From the NCBI GenBank assembly GCA_024401695.1, contig JAKSKN010000010.1, forward strand, positions 22,777 through 86,776: a stretch of 64,000 bases of DNA, read 5' to 3'. Under the pieces are notes generated by a model. It was not told where the DNA came from. It was given only the letters and a program-made list of their open reading frames with translations, and ran no database searches. Each line of letters begins with the position of its first letter. Positions within the stretch are counted from its first letter, which is position 1. The stretch comes from Bacteroidales bacterium. GTDB taxonomy: Bacteria > Bacteroidota > Bacteroidia > Bacteroidales > UBA932. Below, piece after piece: positions 18,493 to 26,783 of this stretch. Made by a program: the position numbers and the translations under genes.

Positions 18493-20318
18493 ATCTGAAC
18501 CACCAGAATAAACTTATCATAGGTCTGGTGGCGGTCGCGGCCGTTCTCCTCGGGAAGCTGTTCTATATCCAGATCATCAACGATGACTACAAGAAGGACG
18601 CGAGCAACAATTCAATGGTGTACGAATACATCTACCCGCCACGCGGTGTCATCTACGACCGCAACGGCGAGGAGCTCGTGACCAACCTGCTTTCATACGA
18701 CATCCTGGTCACCCCCCGGGAAGTCCCGGCCTTTGACACGCTTGCCCTGGCCAACGCACTGGGGATCGATGTCGAAGTCATCCGCGAAAAGATGGCCTAC
18801 TACAGGAAATACCGCACCAGGATAGGCTATCAGACTCAGACGTTCCTGAAACGTGTGCCTCAGGAAGTCTATCTGCGCTTCGCAGAGGAAGAATACAAAT
18901 TTCCCGGGTTCCGCGCCTTGCGCCGCAACGTCCGCGAATATCCGTTCAATGCCGGAGGCAACCTCCTCGGCTATGTGTCGGAGGTGGACGGTGATTTCCT
19001 GAAGAAGCATCCCGACGAATACCGCGCGGGAGACTATGTCGGGAAAACAGGCATAGAGGCTGCACAGGAGAAGAATCTGCGCGGGGAGAAGGGCTACCAC
19101 ATCCGTCTTCGTGATTCGCGCAACCGCGTGATGACGTCCTACAACGACGGTCTTGATGACAAACCGGCCCTCCCGGGCAAAAATGTCTATACCACGATCG
19201 ATGCTCACCTGCAGCAGTACGGGCAGGAACTGATGGACGGGAAAGTCGGCAGTGTCGTCGCCCTGGAACCGTCCACGGGCGAAATACTCGCAATGGTCTC
19301 AAGTCCCGGCATCGACGTCGACATACTTGCCGACATCAGTTCGCATTGGGAGGAGCTTTCAAATGACCCGTACAAGCCGATGTTCAACCGTACCGTGATG
19401 GCTTCATATCCCCCCGGCTCGGTTTTCAAGCTCATAAACGGCCTTATCGGCCTGCAGGAAGGCACGCTCAAGGCTGAATACAGCTACCCCTGCTACTCGG
19501 GCTACTATTACAGTGGCAACCACAAGCTCGGATGCCACAGCCACGCCTCCCCGCTGCGTCTTCTTGACGCCATCGCCACTTCCTGCAACGGCTACTTCTG
19601 TTTCGTCCTCAAGTATATCCTTGAGAACAAGCGCTACGCCTCCACGGCCGAGGCGCTGGACGCCTGGCGTGAATATGTGCTCAGTTTCGGATTCGGCAGG
19701 AAACTCGGCAGCGACTTCCCGTCCGAACTGGGAGGCAACATCCCGACCTCGCAGTACTATGACCGCATCTACGGCGCAGGCCGCTGGTCATTCCCGACCA
19801 TAGTCTCCTTATCTATCGGACAGGGCGAAATAGGCGCTACGCCTCTCCAGATTGCAAATCTGGCCGCCATAATGGCCAACCGGGGCCATTACTATATCCC
19901 GCATCTGATAAAAGACTCCGAAGGCGTTGAGATAGACCCTGTCTACCACGAAAAACAGTACACGAAAGTGGATTCAATGCACTTCGTCACCTGCGTCGAG
20001 GGCATGAAGATGGCAGTCAACGGCCAGGGAATGGCCGGAGCCACAGCCCGCGCAGCAGCGATCCCGGGCATTGAAGTATGCGGCAAGACAGGTACCGCAC
20101 AGAACCCGCACGGAAAGGACAATTCCGTCTTCATCTGCTTTGCGCCTGCCGACAATCCACGGATCGCCATCGCCGCCTATGTCGAGAACGCCGGCTTCGG
20201 TGCCACCTGGGCACTTCCTGTGGCCTCACTGATGGTGGAGAAGTACCTCACGGGGACCATCAGCCCGGAGCGCAAATATCTCGAAGACAGAATCCTTAAC
20301 ACCAGATTCATCCAATGA
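18489..20318 (+). CDS. mrdA: Penicillin-binding protein 2 (elongation-specific transpeptidase)
   Basis: The protein has 609 residues. One N-terminal membrane anchor precedes the pedestal domain (YIYPPRGVIYDRNGEELVTN). The transpeptidase domain has YPPGSVFKLING (catalytic Ser-x-x-Lys near 311), ATSCNGYF (SxN near 365) and CGKTGTAQNPHG (KTG near 533). It cross-links peptidoglycan in the elongasome. Overlaps both neighbours by 4 bp. Confidence 0.94.
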   Translation: MNLNHQNKLIIGLVAVAAVLLGKLFYIQIINDDYKKDASNNSMVYEYIYPPRGVIYDRNGEELVTNLLSYDILVTPREVPAFDTLALANALGIDVEVIREKMAYYRKYRTRIGYQTQTFLKRVPQEVYLRFAEEEYKFPGFRALRRNVREYPFNAGGNLLGYVSEVDGDFLKKHPDEYRAGDYVGKTGIEAAQEKNLRGEKGYHIRLRDSRNRVMTSYNDGLDDKPALPGKNVYTTIDAHLQQYGQELMDGKVGSVVALEPSTGEILAMVSSPGIDVDILADISSHWEELSNDPYKPMFNRTVMASYPPGSVFKLINGLIGLQEGTLKAEYSYPCYSGYYYSGNHKLGCHSHASPLRLLDAIATSCNGYFCFVLKYILENKRYASTAEALDAWREYVLSFGFGRKLGSDFPSELGGNIPTSQYYDRIYGAGRWSFPTIVSLSIGQGEIGATPLQIANLAAIMANRGHYYIPHLIKDSEGVEIDPVYHEKQYTKVDSMHFVTCVEGMKMAVNGQGMAGATARAAAIPGIEVCGKTGTAQNPHGKDNSVFICFAPADNPRIAIAAYVENAGFGATWALPVASLMVEKYLTGTISPERKYLEDRILNTRFIQ

Positions 20319-21616
20319 AGGAGATAGGAGGAAATACCCGCAGCCTGCGAGATTCTGTTGACTGGAAGCTGGTCATCTGCTATCTCGTGCTCGTGCTCAT
20401 CGGCTGGGTGAACATCTATGCGGCGGTGCATTCATCCGAGCCGTCATCGATCTTCGACTGGTCCTGCCGCAGCGGCAAACAGGCGGTATGGATCCTTACC
20501 GCGTTCCTGCTCGACTTCCTGATCCTGTTCGTCATCAACCCCCGGATGTGGGAGGTCATCTCCACACCTGCATATCTTGCCGTCGTCCTGCTGCTGATTG
20601 CGGTGATCTTCCTCGGAATCGAAGTAAAAGGCTCCCGCTCCTGGTTCGCACTGGGGCCGGTCAGGTTCCAGCCTGCCGAGATATCGAAGATCACCACGGC
20701 GCTTCTGCTGTCGATGGTGATGAGCAAGTCAACATTCAGAATGTACGACAGATCCGCCTTCCTGACCGTCGCAGCCATCATCGGCATCCCTATGCTGACC
20801 ATACTTTGCGAAAGCGAGACGGGGTCGGCTCTCGTGTATGTCGGATTCATCTTCGCCCTGTACCGGGAAGGCCTGTCGGGCTGGTACATAGTTTTCGGCC
20901 TCATCGCCGTCGTCCTGTTCGTACTCACATTGGTGACCAACTGGTGGATTTCCCTGATCCTGCTGGGGCTGCTGTGCCTCGGATGGATGGTCAACATACT
21001 GCGGAGCACATACAAGGAAGAACGCGCAGTGCGGCGTTCTGCCCTATGGCGCACGATTCTGGCCTTTCTGGCCGGCGTCGCAATGATCTTTGCAACGAAC
21101 TTCATTTTCAACAACGTCCTCCAGGACCATCAGCGCAAGCGCATCGAAGTCCTTCTTGGGATGAAGGAAGACCCGGCAGGCGTGGGATATAACGTACGCC
21201 AGTCGATGATAGCCATCGGCTCAGGCGGCTTTGCGGGAAAGGGATTCCTGCACGGGACCCAGACCACCTACGGCTTCGTGCCCGAGCAGAGCACCGATTT
21301 CATATTCTGCACCATAGGTGAGGAGTGGGGGTTCATCGGATGCTTCACCGTAATCATCCTGTACGTGCTGATGATAATCTGGATTATCAATGACGCAGAA
21401 AAAAGCAGGGAGAATTTCACGAGGATATACGGCTACTGCCTGGCGTCCTGCCTCTTCATGCACCTGTTCATCAATATCGGAATGACCATAGGACTGATGC
21501 CCGTAATCGGCATCCCGCTGCCTCTTCTATCCTACGGAGGGTCTTCACTTTGGGCTTTCTCCGTGATGATTTTCATTTTTATAGCCCTTGACCATCAGGA
21601 GAAAAAATATTTCTAG
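20315..21616 (+). CDS. rodA: SEDS glycosyltransferase RodA
   Basis: The protein has 433 residues with about ten membrane segments. SEDS hallmarks are KGSRSWFALGPVRFQPAEISK near residues 108-128 and the C-terminal GIPLPLLSYGGSS near 400. It polymerises lipid II together with PBP2. Last gene of the mre operon. Confidence 0.93.
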   Translation: MKEIGGNTRSLRDSVDWKLVICYLVLVLIGWVNIYAAVHSSEPSSIFDWSCRSGKQAVWILTAFLLDFLILFVINPRMWEVISTPAYLAVVLLLIAVIFLGIEVKGSRSWFALGPVRFQPAEISKITTALLLSMVMSKSTFRMYDRSAFLTVAAIIGIPMLTILCESETGSALVYVGFIFALYREGLSGWYIVFGLIAVVLFVLTLVTNWWISLILLGLLCLGWMVNILRSTYKEERAVRRSALWRTILAFLAGVAMIFATNFIFNNVLQDHQRKRIEVLLGMKEDPAGVGYNVRQSMIAIGSGGFAGKGFLHGTQTTYGFVPEQSTDFIFCTIGEEWGFIGCFTVIILYVLMIIWIINDAEKSRENFTRIYGYCLASCLFMHLFINIGMTIGLMPVIGIPLPLLSYGGSSLWAFSVMIFIFIALDHQEKKYF

Positions 21617-21617
21617 T

Positions 21618-21625
21618 TATTTTTG
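21618..21625 (+). promoter_or_regulatory. -7 box for the M24 aminopeptidase gene
   Basis: TATTTTTG immediately follows the rodA stop codon and lies 18 nt before the ATG at 21644. The downstream genes can thus be transcribed apart from the mre operon. Confidence 0.5.
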
Positions 21626-21643
21626 TAAAAATACATATTGCCA

Positions 21644-23050
21644 ATGTTCGCAAAGGAAGTCTACATAAATCGGCGCAAAGCCCTTGTCGAGAAGATGAAG
21701 GGAGAAAACGGCATCATCCTTTTCCTCGGGAATGTCGAATCTCCGGCGCAGTACCGCGACAACTGCTACAAATGGCGTCAGGACAGCAACTGGCTGTATT
21801 TCTTCGGCATTGATGCGCCTCGCTTTGCCGCAACGATAGACCTCGAGTCCGGTGTCGAAACCATCTATGCCGACGATTTCGACCTTGATGACATCATCTG
21901 GACGGGGCCTATGCCTTCCGTCAGGGAACAGGCTGAAAGTGTCGGTGTGGGCAGATCGGCCGGCTACGGTGACATCGCTGCAGCCATCAAGGGGCGCAAG
22001 GTGCATTTCCTGCCGGCCAGCCGTGAATACAATGCCATCAAACTTGCGGGGCTGCTCGGCTTCGACTGGCAGGAAGCGTTCAGCGCCGGCAAGAAAGGCT
22101 GCGCCAGGGCATCTGAGCCGCTCGTGCGCGCCGTCATCTCACTGCGCCTCGTCAAAGAGGATATTGAGATTGCGGAAATAGACCACGCCTGTGAATTGGG
22201 ATACGAGATGCATACCGTTGCGCGCAAGGGCATAAGGACCGGCCGCATCGAGCAGACTATCGTAGGCGAAATGGAAAGTGTCTCGCTTGGCAGGGGATGG
22301 GGCGTAAGCTTCCCGACAATCCTGACGCAGCACGGGGAGATTTTCCATTGCCACAGCCACGAATGCCTGATTGAACCGGGAAAACTTATGGTTATCGATG
22401 CGGGTGTGGAGAACAATGACCACTATGCATCCGACTTCACCCGCACCTACCCGACAGCTGGCAGGTTCACACAGATGCAGAGGGATATTTACCAGACCGT
22501 ATACGAGTGCAACGAACTGGCCTTTGCGATGGTCAGGCCGGGGGTGGCCTACCGCGACTGCCATCTTGCGGCTGCAAGGCATATGCTTGACAATCTCGGC
22601 CAGCTTGGGCTCGTGAAAGGCGACCTTGACGAAATGGTCGCCGACGGCGTGGCAGGCCTGTTCATGCCGCACGGACTCGGCCACAACATGGGCCTGGACG
22701 TGCACGATATGGAAGACCTTGGCGAGGACCTTGTGGGATATGACGCCGACCAGAGCCGCAGCCCGCAGCTCGGACTCGGCAGCCTCCGTATGGCACGCAG
22801 GCTGCAACCCGGCAATGTCATCACCGACGAACCGGGCATCTATTTCATCCCGGCTCTCATTGAGCAATGGAAAAAGGACGGCACCGACAAGGGCCGCATC
22901 AACTATAACAAACTCGAAACTTATTACTCATTCGGCGGCATCAGGCTTGAAGATGACGTGCTCGTGACTGCCGGCGGTGCACGCCGCCTCGGCTCAAGAC
23001 GTCTTCCAATCTCACCGGACGAAGTCGAAGCTGCTATGGAAACAGACTAA
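21644..23050 (+). CDS. Xaa-Pro aminopeptidase-like protein (M24B)
   Basis: The protein has 468 residues; the ATG at 21644 is preferred over a TTG at 21638. An N-terminal creatinase-like domain precedes the pita-bread metallopeptidase domain. The five metal ligands are visible: D in VIDAGVENND and SDFTRTYP, H in MPHGLGHNMGLDVHD, E in ITDEPGIYF and E in GIRLEDDVLV. It removes N-terminal residues preceding proline. It is followed 2 nt later by fabG. Confidence 0.9.
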   Translation: MFAKEVYINRRKALVEKMKGENGIILFLGNVESPAQYRDNCYKWRQDSNWLYFFGIDAPRFAATIDLESGVETIYADDFDLDDIIWTGPMPSVREQAESVGVGRSAGYGDIAAAIKGRKVHFLPASREYNAIKLAGLLGFDWQEAFSAGKKGCARASEPLVRAVISLRLVKEDIEIAEIDHACELGYEMHTVARKGIRTGRIEQTIVGEMESVSLGRGWGVSFPTILTQHGEIFHCHSHECLIEPGKLMVIDAGVENNDHYASDFTRTYPTAGRFTQMQRDIYQTVYECNELAFAMVRPGVAYRDCHLAAARHMLDNLGQLGLVKGDLDEMVADGVAGLFMPHGLGHNMGLDVHDMEDLGEDLVGYDADQSRSPQLGLGSLRMARRLQPGNVITDEPGIYFIPALIEQWKKDGTDKGRINYNKLETYYSFGGIRLEDDVLVTAGGARRLGSRRLPISPDEVEAAMETD

Positions 23051-23052
23051 TT

Positions 23053-23790
23053 ATGGGACTTTTATCAGGAAAAGTTGCGCTCATCACTGGCGCATCAAGA
23101 GGAATAGGCAAAGCTATTGCGCTCAAGTTTGCTTCTGAAGGCGCAGACATAGCTTTCACGGATCTCGTCATCAATCAGGACACGGTAAAGGAGATTGAGG
23201 CCACAGGCGTCAAAGTGCGCGCATACGAATCCAACGCAGCCGACTATGACAGTGCACACGCAGTCGTAGAGCAGATTGCGGCCGATTTCGGCAGGATAGA
23301 CATCCTTGTGAACAATGCCGGAATCACACGGGACGGACTGATGCTGCGGATGGATGAGAAGCAGTGGGATTCCGTCATCACGGTAAACCTCAAATCGGCG
23401 TTCAACTTCACGCACGCCCTCACCCCGATAATGGCCCGCCAGCGCGGAGGCAGCATCATCAATATGAGTTCCGTGGTCGGAGAACACGGCAACGCCGGAC
23501 AGTGCAACTATTCCGCATCGAAGGCCGGCCTCATAGGCCTGGCCAAATCCATTGCGAAAGAGATGGGCCCCCGCGGCATACGCGCCAACTGCATCGCACC
23601 GGGATTCATCATTTCGGATATGACAGCCGCACTGCCTGAAGAAGTGCGTGCCGAATGGATCAAGACCATTCCGCTGCGACGCGGAGGAACGGTGGAGGAT
23701 GTGGCGAACGTGGCCCTGTTCCTCGCCAGCGACCTTTCATCATACGTCAGCGGGCAGGTGATCAACTGCTGCGGCGCAATGAGCTGCTAA
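23053..23790 (+). CDS. fabG: 3-oxoacyl-[ACP] reductase
   Basis: The protein has 245 residues, a classical SDR. It shows the cofactor loop TGASRGIGKAIA, NNAGITRDGL, the catalytic Ser in NMSSVVGEHGN and YSASKAG (Tyr-x-x-x-Lys near 152). The closing SDRs DYVSGQ-type stretch (SSYVSGQVINCCGAMSC) fits FabG. It reduces beta-ketoacyl-ACP in fatty acid synthesis. Confidence 0.9.
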   Translation: MGLLSGKVALITGASRGIGKAIALKFASEGADIAFTDLVINQDTVKEIEATGVKVRAYESNAADYDSAHAVVEQIAADFGRIDILVNNAGITRDGLMLRMDEKQWDSVITVNLKSAFNFTHALTPIMARQRGGSIINMSSVVGEHGNAGQCNYSASKAGLIGLAKSIAKEMGPRGIRANCIAPGFIISDMTAALPEEVRAEWIKTIPLRRGGTVEDVANVALFLASDLSSYVSGQVINCCGAMSC

Positions 23791-23802
23791 GGAAAATTCA
23801 TC

Positions 23803-24564
23803 ATGGACGGGAGATTGAGGCGGTTGGACATAAAAACAGCACTCTCGGCAATTGCAGATCTTGCACTGCCGAGAGTTTGCATTGTCTGCGGGGAGGTCCT
23901 TATCCCCCAGGAGAAGCATCTGTGCACAGGCTGCATGCTGGATCTTCCGGAAACCCATTTCTCTTCTTTCAGCCACAACCCTATGGCAGACAGGCTGAAC
24001 GACAAGATCCAGCGGGACAGGGACCGTGCGGGAGTGACGGCCTTCGAGGGATACTCGTATGCCTCCGCGCTGTACTTCTATTCCACTTCCGTGGATTACA
24101 AGAACATCTCGCGTGCGCTGAAATACCACAGGAATTTCGCGGCCGGAGCTTATTTTGCCGGGATGCTCGGGGAACGCCTGGCCGCATCTCCACTTTATGC
24201 CGACGTTGACCTCGTAGTGCCCGTGCCGCTGCATTGGACCCGAAAGTGGAAACGAGGGTACAACCAGGCTGAGATAATCGGACGGCAGGTCGCAAAGAAG
24301 CTTGGGGCCGGGCTCGACGCGGATGCACTTTGCCGCAACCGCCGTACAAGATCGCAGGCGAAGCTGTCCGCCGGAGCAAAGGCAGACAACGTGGCAGGAG
24401 CGTTCTCCGCCAGGAAGGATATCCGCGCAAGTCACATCCTTCTGATTGACGACGTGTTCACGACAGGGGCGACACTGTCGGCCTGCCACCTGGCATTGAG
24501 GCGGGCGCTGGGGGCGGAAGTGAGGATTTCGGTAGCCACACTGGCTTACGCCGGGCCTAGATAG
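23803..24564 (+). CDS. comF: ComF family phosphoribosyltransferase-like protein
   Basis: The protein has 253 residues. An N-terminal zinc-ribbon (CIVCGEVL and LCTGCMLDLP near 28-50) is followed by a type I phosphoribosyltransferase domain ending in the PRPP loop LLIDDVFTTGATLSAC near 215-230. ComF proteins act in DNA uptake or nucleotide metabolism; the substrate is unknown. It follows fabG by 12 nt and converges on ybaK with an 8-bp overlap. Confidence 0.88.
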   Translation: MDGRLRRLDIKTALSAIADLALPRVCIVCGEVLIPQEKHLCTGCMLDLPETHFSSFSHNPMADRLNDKIQRDRDRAGVTAFEGYSYASALYFYSTSVDYKNISRALKYHRNFAAGAYFAGMLGERLAASPLYADVDLVVPVPLHWTRKWKRGYNQAEIIGRQVAKKLGAGLDADALCRNRRTRSQAKLSAGAKADNVAGAFSARKDIRASHILLIDDVFTTGATLSACHLALRRALGAEVRISVATLAYAGPR

Positions 24565-25033
24565 GGTATATCTCCGCACCCACGTAGGAAATCAGGTCGT
24601 TGGGATTGATCTTTATCTGCATTCCGCGCACGCCTGCGCTGATGTAGATATAATCATAGAGAAGGGCGCTTTCGTGGATGTATGTCGGGAACGGTTTCTT
24701 CATCCCTATGGGAGAGCAGCCTCCGCGGATGTAGCCGGTCGTGGGCAGGAGTTCTTTCACGTGAAGCATCTCGCAGTTCTTGTTGCCGGAAATCCTGGCG
24801 GCCACTTTCAGGTCCACCTCGAAGTCGCCGGGTATCACACAGACGAAGAATCCGGTCTTGTCCCCTCTGAGGACGAGTGTCTTGAAGACCTGCTCTATCG
24901 GCTCGCCGAGTTCGGCGGCGACGTGCTGGGCACTGAGGTCGTCTTCGGTATATTCGTAAGGAATCTGTTCGAAGCCGATTCCCGCCGTCTCAAGCAGGCG
25001 CACGGCGTTGGTCTTCTGTACTGCCGCCTTCAT
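24557..25033 (-). CDS. ybaK: Cys-tRNA(Pro)/Cys-tRNA(Cys) deacylase YbaK
   Basis: The protein has 158 residues; ATG at 25033 is preferred over a GTG at 25036. It shows YbaK/EbsC features: FKTLVLRGDKTGFFVCVIPG near 50-70 with the conserved Lys, and TGYIRGGCSPIGMKKPFPTY near 98-117. It clears mischarged Cys-tRNA(Pro). Its ATG touches the TGA of the upstream HAD gene (TGATG). Confidence 0.9.
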   Translation of the reverse strand: MKAAVQKTNAVRLLETAGIGFEQIPYEYTEDDLSAQHVAAELGEPIEQVFKTLVLRGDKTGFFVCVIPGDFEVDLKVAARISGNKNCEMLHVKELLPTTGYIRGGCSPIGMKKPFPTYIHESALLYDYIYISAGVRGMQIKINPNDLISYVGAEIYPI

Positions 25034-25644
25034 CACTTGTTCAACGCAGCGGAAACATCAGCGCCAGGGGTATAGAGAAGCGTTTTGATGCCCACTTCCT
25101 CTGCAGCTGCGCAGTTGGCCGGGGAATCATCCACAAAAAGGATTTCCTCCGGTCTGCAGCCTATGCCTTCGACGGTCTTTTCAAAGATCTCACGGCAAGG
25201 CTTCTGGAGCTTCATCTCGTAGGAATAGAACTGGTGGGTGAAAATGTCATCGGAGCGGATGCCCTCTTCCTTAAGGACCATCTCGTCGAAAGCTCGGCGT
25301 GACAGAGGGTTGTTATTGGTCAGGAGATAAAGCCTGTAATCCTTTCGGAGCCGTTTCAGCATTTCCATCAAAGGCTTGTTGAGGCCGACAAGGAGGCTTA
25401 TGAAGCACTCGTAGGCAACCTGCTTGCTCGTGCCGGGGGCACAATGCCTGAGGCATTCCTCGTAAAATTCCTCTTCGCTTATGACTCCGCCTTCAAGGTC
25501 GCCGATGAACCCTTTCTGATGATAGGTATCGAGATAGCCGGCTATATCCATAAATCCGGCCCTCTCTTGAAATTCCTTTATGCACTTGTCGAAGTCCAGG
25601 TTCAGGAGCACGCCTCCCATATCAAACACTACTGCTTTTATCAT
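25033..25644 (-). CDS. HAD superfamily (subfamily IA) phosphatase
   Basis: The protein has 203 residues. Motif I is VVFDMGGVLLNLD (the second Asp is replaced by Gly, unusual for a phosphatase but common in the haloacid dehalogenase-like IA-v3 group). Motif II is LLTNNNPLS, motif III is the Lys in KLQKPCREIF and motif IV is LFVDDSPANCAAAEEVGI. The substrate is unknown. Middle gene of DUF456-HAD-ybaK. Confidence 0.85.
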   Translation of the reverse strand: MIKAVVFDMGGVLLNLDFDKCIKEFQERAGFMDIAGYLDTYHQKGFIGDLEGGVISEEEFYEECLRHCAPGTSKQVAYECFISLLVGLNKPLMEMLKRLRKDYRLYLLTNNNPLSRRAFDEMVLKEEGIRSDDIFTHQFYSYEMKLQKPCREIFEKTVEGIGCRPEEILFVDDSPANCAAAEEVGIKTLLYTPGADVSAALNK

Positions 25645-25647
25645 ATG

Positions 25648-26133
25648 TCAGAAGAAAATGATTTTTACGATCAGATAACACATTATTCCGGAGGTGATGA
25701 GCTTGAGGCCCGTGCCGAAGATAAAGCCCGCAAATGCTCCCAGGCCGGCCTTGAACGCAGCGAACACGCCCTTGTCCGTCACCATAAGCTCACCTATGAA
25801 CGCACCGAGCAGAGCACCGGCGATCATCCCTATCGGAGTGAGGAATATCCCGGCCAGAAGGCCGATGAGCGCGCCTGTGGATGCTGCCTTGTGGCCTCCC
25901 GCAGCACGCGTCGTCCACGCAGGTACGACATAATCGAGGATTGACACGACAACCGTTATCACCAGCCACACGATCAGGACCGTAAGGGCCATAGGATTGT
26001 CCGTCCCCTTTTCAGCGAAAAACACAAGCAGCATCCCCACCCAGCTTACAGGAGGGCCGGGAAGACCGGGCATAATGCTGCCTACTATGCCGAACACCGC
26101 AGCAACCAGCGCAAGGATTTCCAAAACGTTCAT
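25648..26133 (-). CDS. DUF456 family membrane protein
   Basis: The protein has 161 residues with start at 26133 (MNVLEILALVAAVFGIVGS). It is a small hydrophobic protein with about four membrane segments and the glycine-rich motif MPGLPGPPVSWVGMLL near 20-37, typical of DUF456. Function unknown. A TATCTTTG box ends 5 nt before the ATG, so the mRNA is predicted to be leaderless. Confidence 0.82.
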   Translation of the reverse strand: MNVLEILALVAAVFGIVGSIMPGLPGPPVSWVGMLLVFFAEKGTDNPMALTVLIVWLVITVVVSILDYVVPAWTTRAAGGHKAASTGALIGLLAGIFLTPIGMIAGALLGAFIGELMVTDKGVFAAFKAGLGAFAGFIFGTGLKLITSGIMCYLIVKIIFF

Positions 26134-26137
26134 ACGG

Positions 26138-26187
26138 CAAAGATACAAAAATGCCGCAACGAATTTGCGACAAAATAATTATCTTTG
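26138..26187. promoter_or_regulatory. Divergent -7 boxes for the DUF456 operon and tRNA-Leu
   Basis: Minus-strand TATCTTTG at 26145-26138 faces the DUF456 operon. Plus-strand TATCTTTG at 26180-26187 faces the tRNA gene, which starts 12 nt further on. Confidence 0.6.
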
Positions 26188-26198
26188 CACCCACACCC

Positions 26199-26532
26199 GC
26201 CTTGGTGGTGAAATGGTAGACACGAGGGACTTAGGCCAGCTCTTTATAATAATTATCGAGAAAGAGCAACATTGAGTGCTCTCTCTGAAAAGAGAGAAGT
26301 AGAACGCCGTAAATTCAAGGAAACCCTAACAGGTAATGCTGAAGGCAATCTTGAGCCAAGCTTCAGAAATGAGGAAGGTGCAGAGACTAGACACGGCGCA
26401 CCTAATGAATGATTTCTAAGGTGAAGGAATAGTCCGGACTACGAACGGCAATTAGCCGGTGGTGAAAACCATAGCAGTGCGAAAATCCCTTGGACAGAAA
26501 TGTCCGTGCGGGTTCGATTCCCGCCCGAGGCA
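26199..26532 (+). tRNA. tRNA-Leu(UAA), split by a group I intron
   Basis: The 5' exon (26199-26232) begins GCCTTGG and ends in GGGACTT. The 3' exon (26482-26532) begins AAAATCCC and ends CCGAGGC plus the discriminator A. Joining them gives a seven-base anticodon loop CTTAAAA, so the anticodon is UAA. The acceptor stem GCCTTGG/CCGAGGC pairs with one G-U. A long variable arm (GGACAGAAATGTCC) marks a class II leucine tRNA, and the T arm GCGGGTTCGATTCCCGC is perfect. CCA is not encoded. Its 3' end is also one copy of a direct repeat (see the element at 26517-28818). Confidence 0.93.
26233..26481 (+). ncRNA. Self-splicing group I intron (cyanobacterial tRNA-Leu type, IC3-like) in the anticodon loop
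   Basis: The 249-nt insertion sits after U34, the first anticodon base, exactly where cyanobacterial and plastid tRNA-Leu(UAA) introns sit. The upstream exon ends in U and the intron ends in G (26481), as group I splicing requires. The conserved core is present in order: P/Q-like GGCAATCTTGAGCCAAGC at 26345-26362, R-like AAGGTGCAGAGACTAGAC near 26376, and S-like AAGGTGAAGGAATAGTCC near 26418. There is no open reading frame for a homing endonuclease. Exact helices were not modelled. Confidence 0.9.
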
Positions 26533-26533
26533 C
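26517..26533 (+). repeat. Attachment-like direct repeat, tRNA copy
   Basis: ATTCCCGCCCGAGGCAC spans the T-arm 3' side, the acceptor strand, the discriminator base and one base beyond. It is identical to 28802-28818. Confidence 0.7.
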
Positions 26534-26538
26534 TTTTT

Positions 26539-26577
26539 AAAATCGCAAGTGTTTGATTTTTAAACACTTGCGATTTT
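26539..26577 (+). terminator. Strong terminator of tRNA-Leu
   Basis: A 16-bp stem (26539-26554 with 26562-26577) closes a 7-nt loop and is followed by further T residues. The core GCAAGTGTTT/AAACACTTGC is echoed in the hairpin after the second repeat copy. Confidence 0.85.
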
Positions 26578-26783
26578 TCTTTTTGTCCAACTCCACAAAT
26601 TTGGACACATTTGGACACAAAATGATGGTGACTTCAAAAATGAGGACTGAAATGACCGTCTGGAACTTATGCTGAAACAGCCGCAATACGAGAAAGTTTG
26701 AAAATAGTGACGCAGTGATTTGAAGATATTATGGTTATATAGATAGAATAGAAATTATATGTATATTTAGCTCTGATATTTAT

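Noticed and set aside
16128-21616. The mreB-mreC-mreD-PBP2-rodA cluster as something novel
   Set aside because: Gene order and overlaps are the standard rod-shape operon.
23740-24579. A 279-codon minus-strand open frame
   Set aside because: It is antisense to comF, which has the zinc ribbon and PRPP loop.
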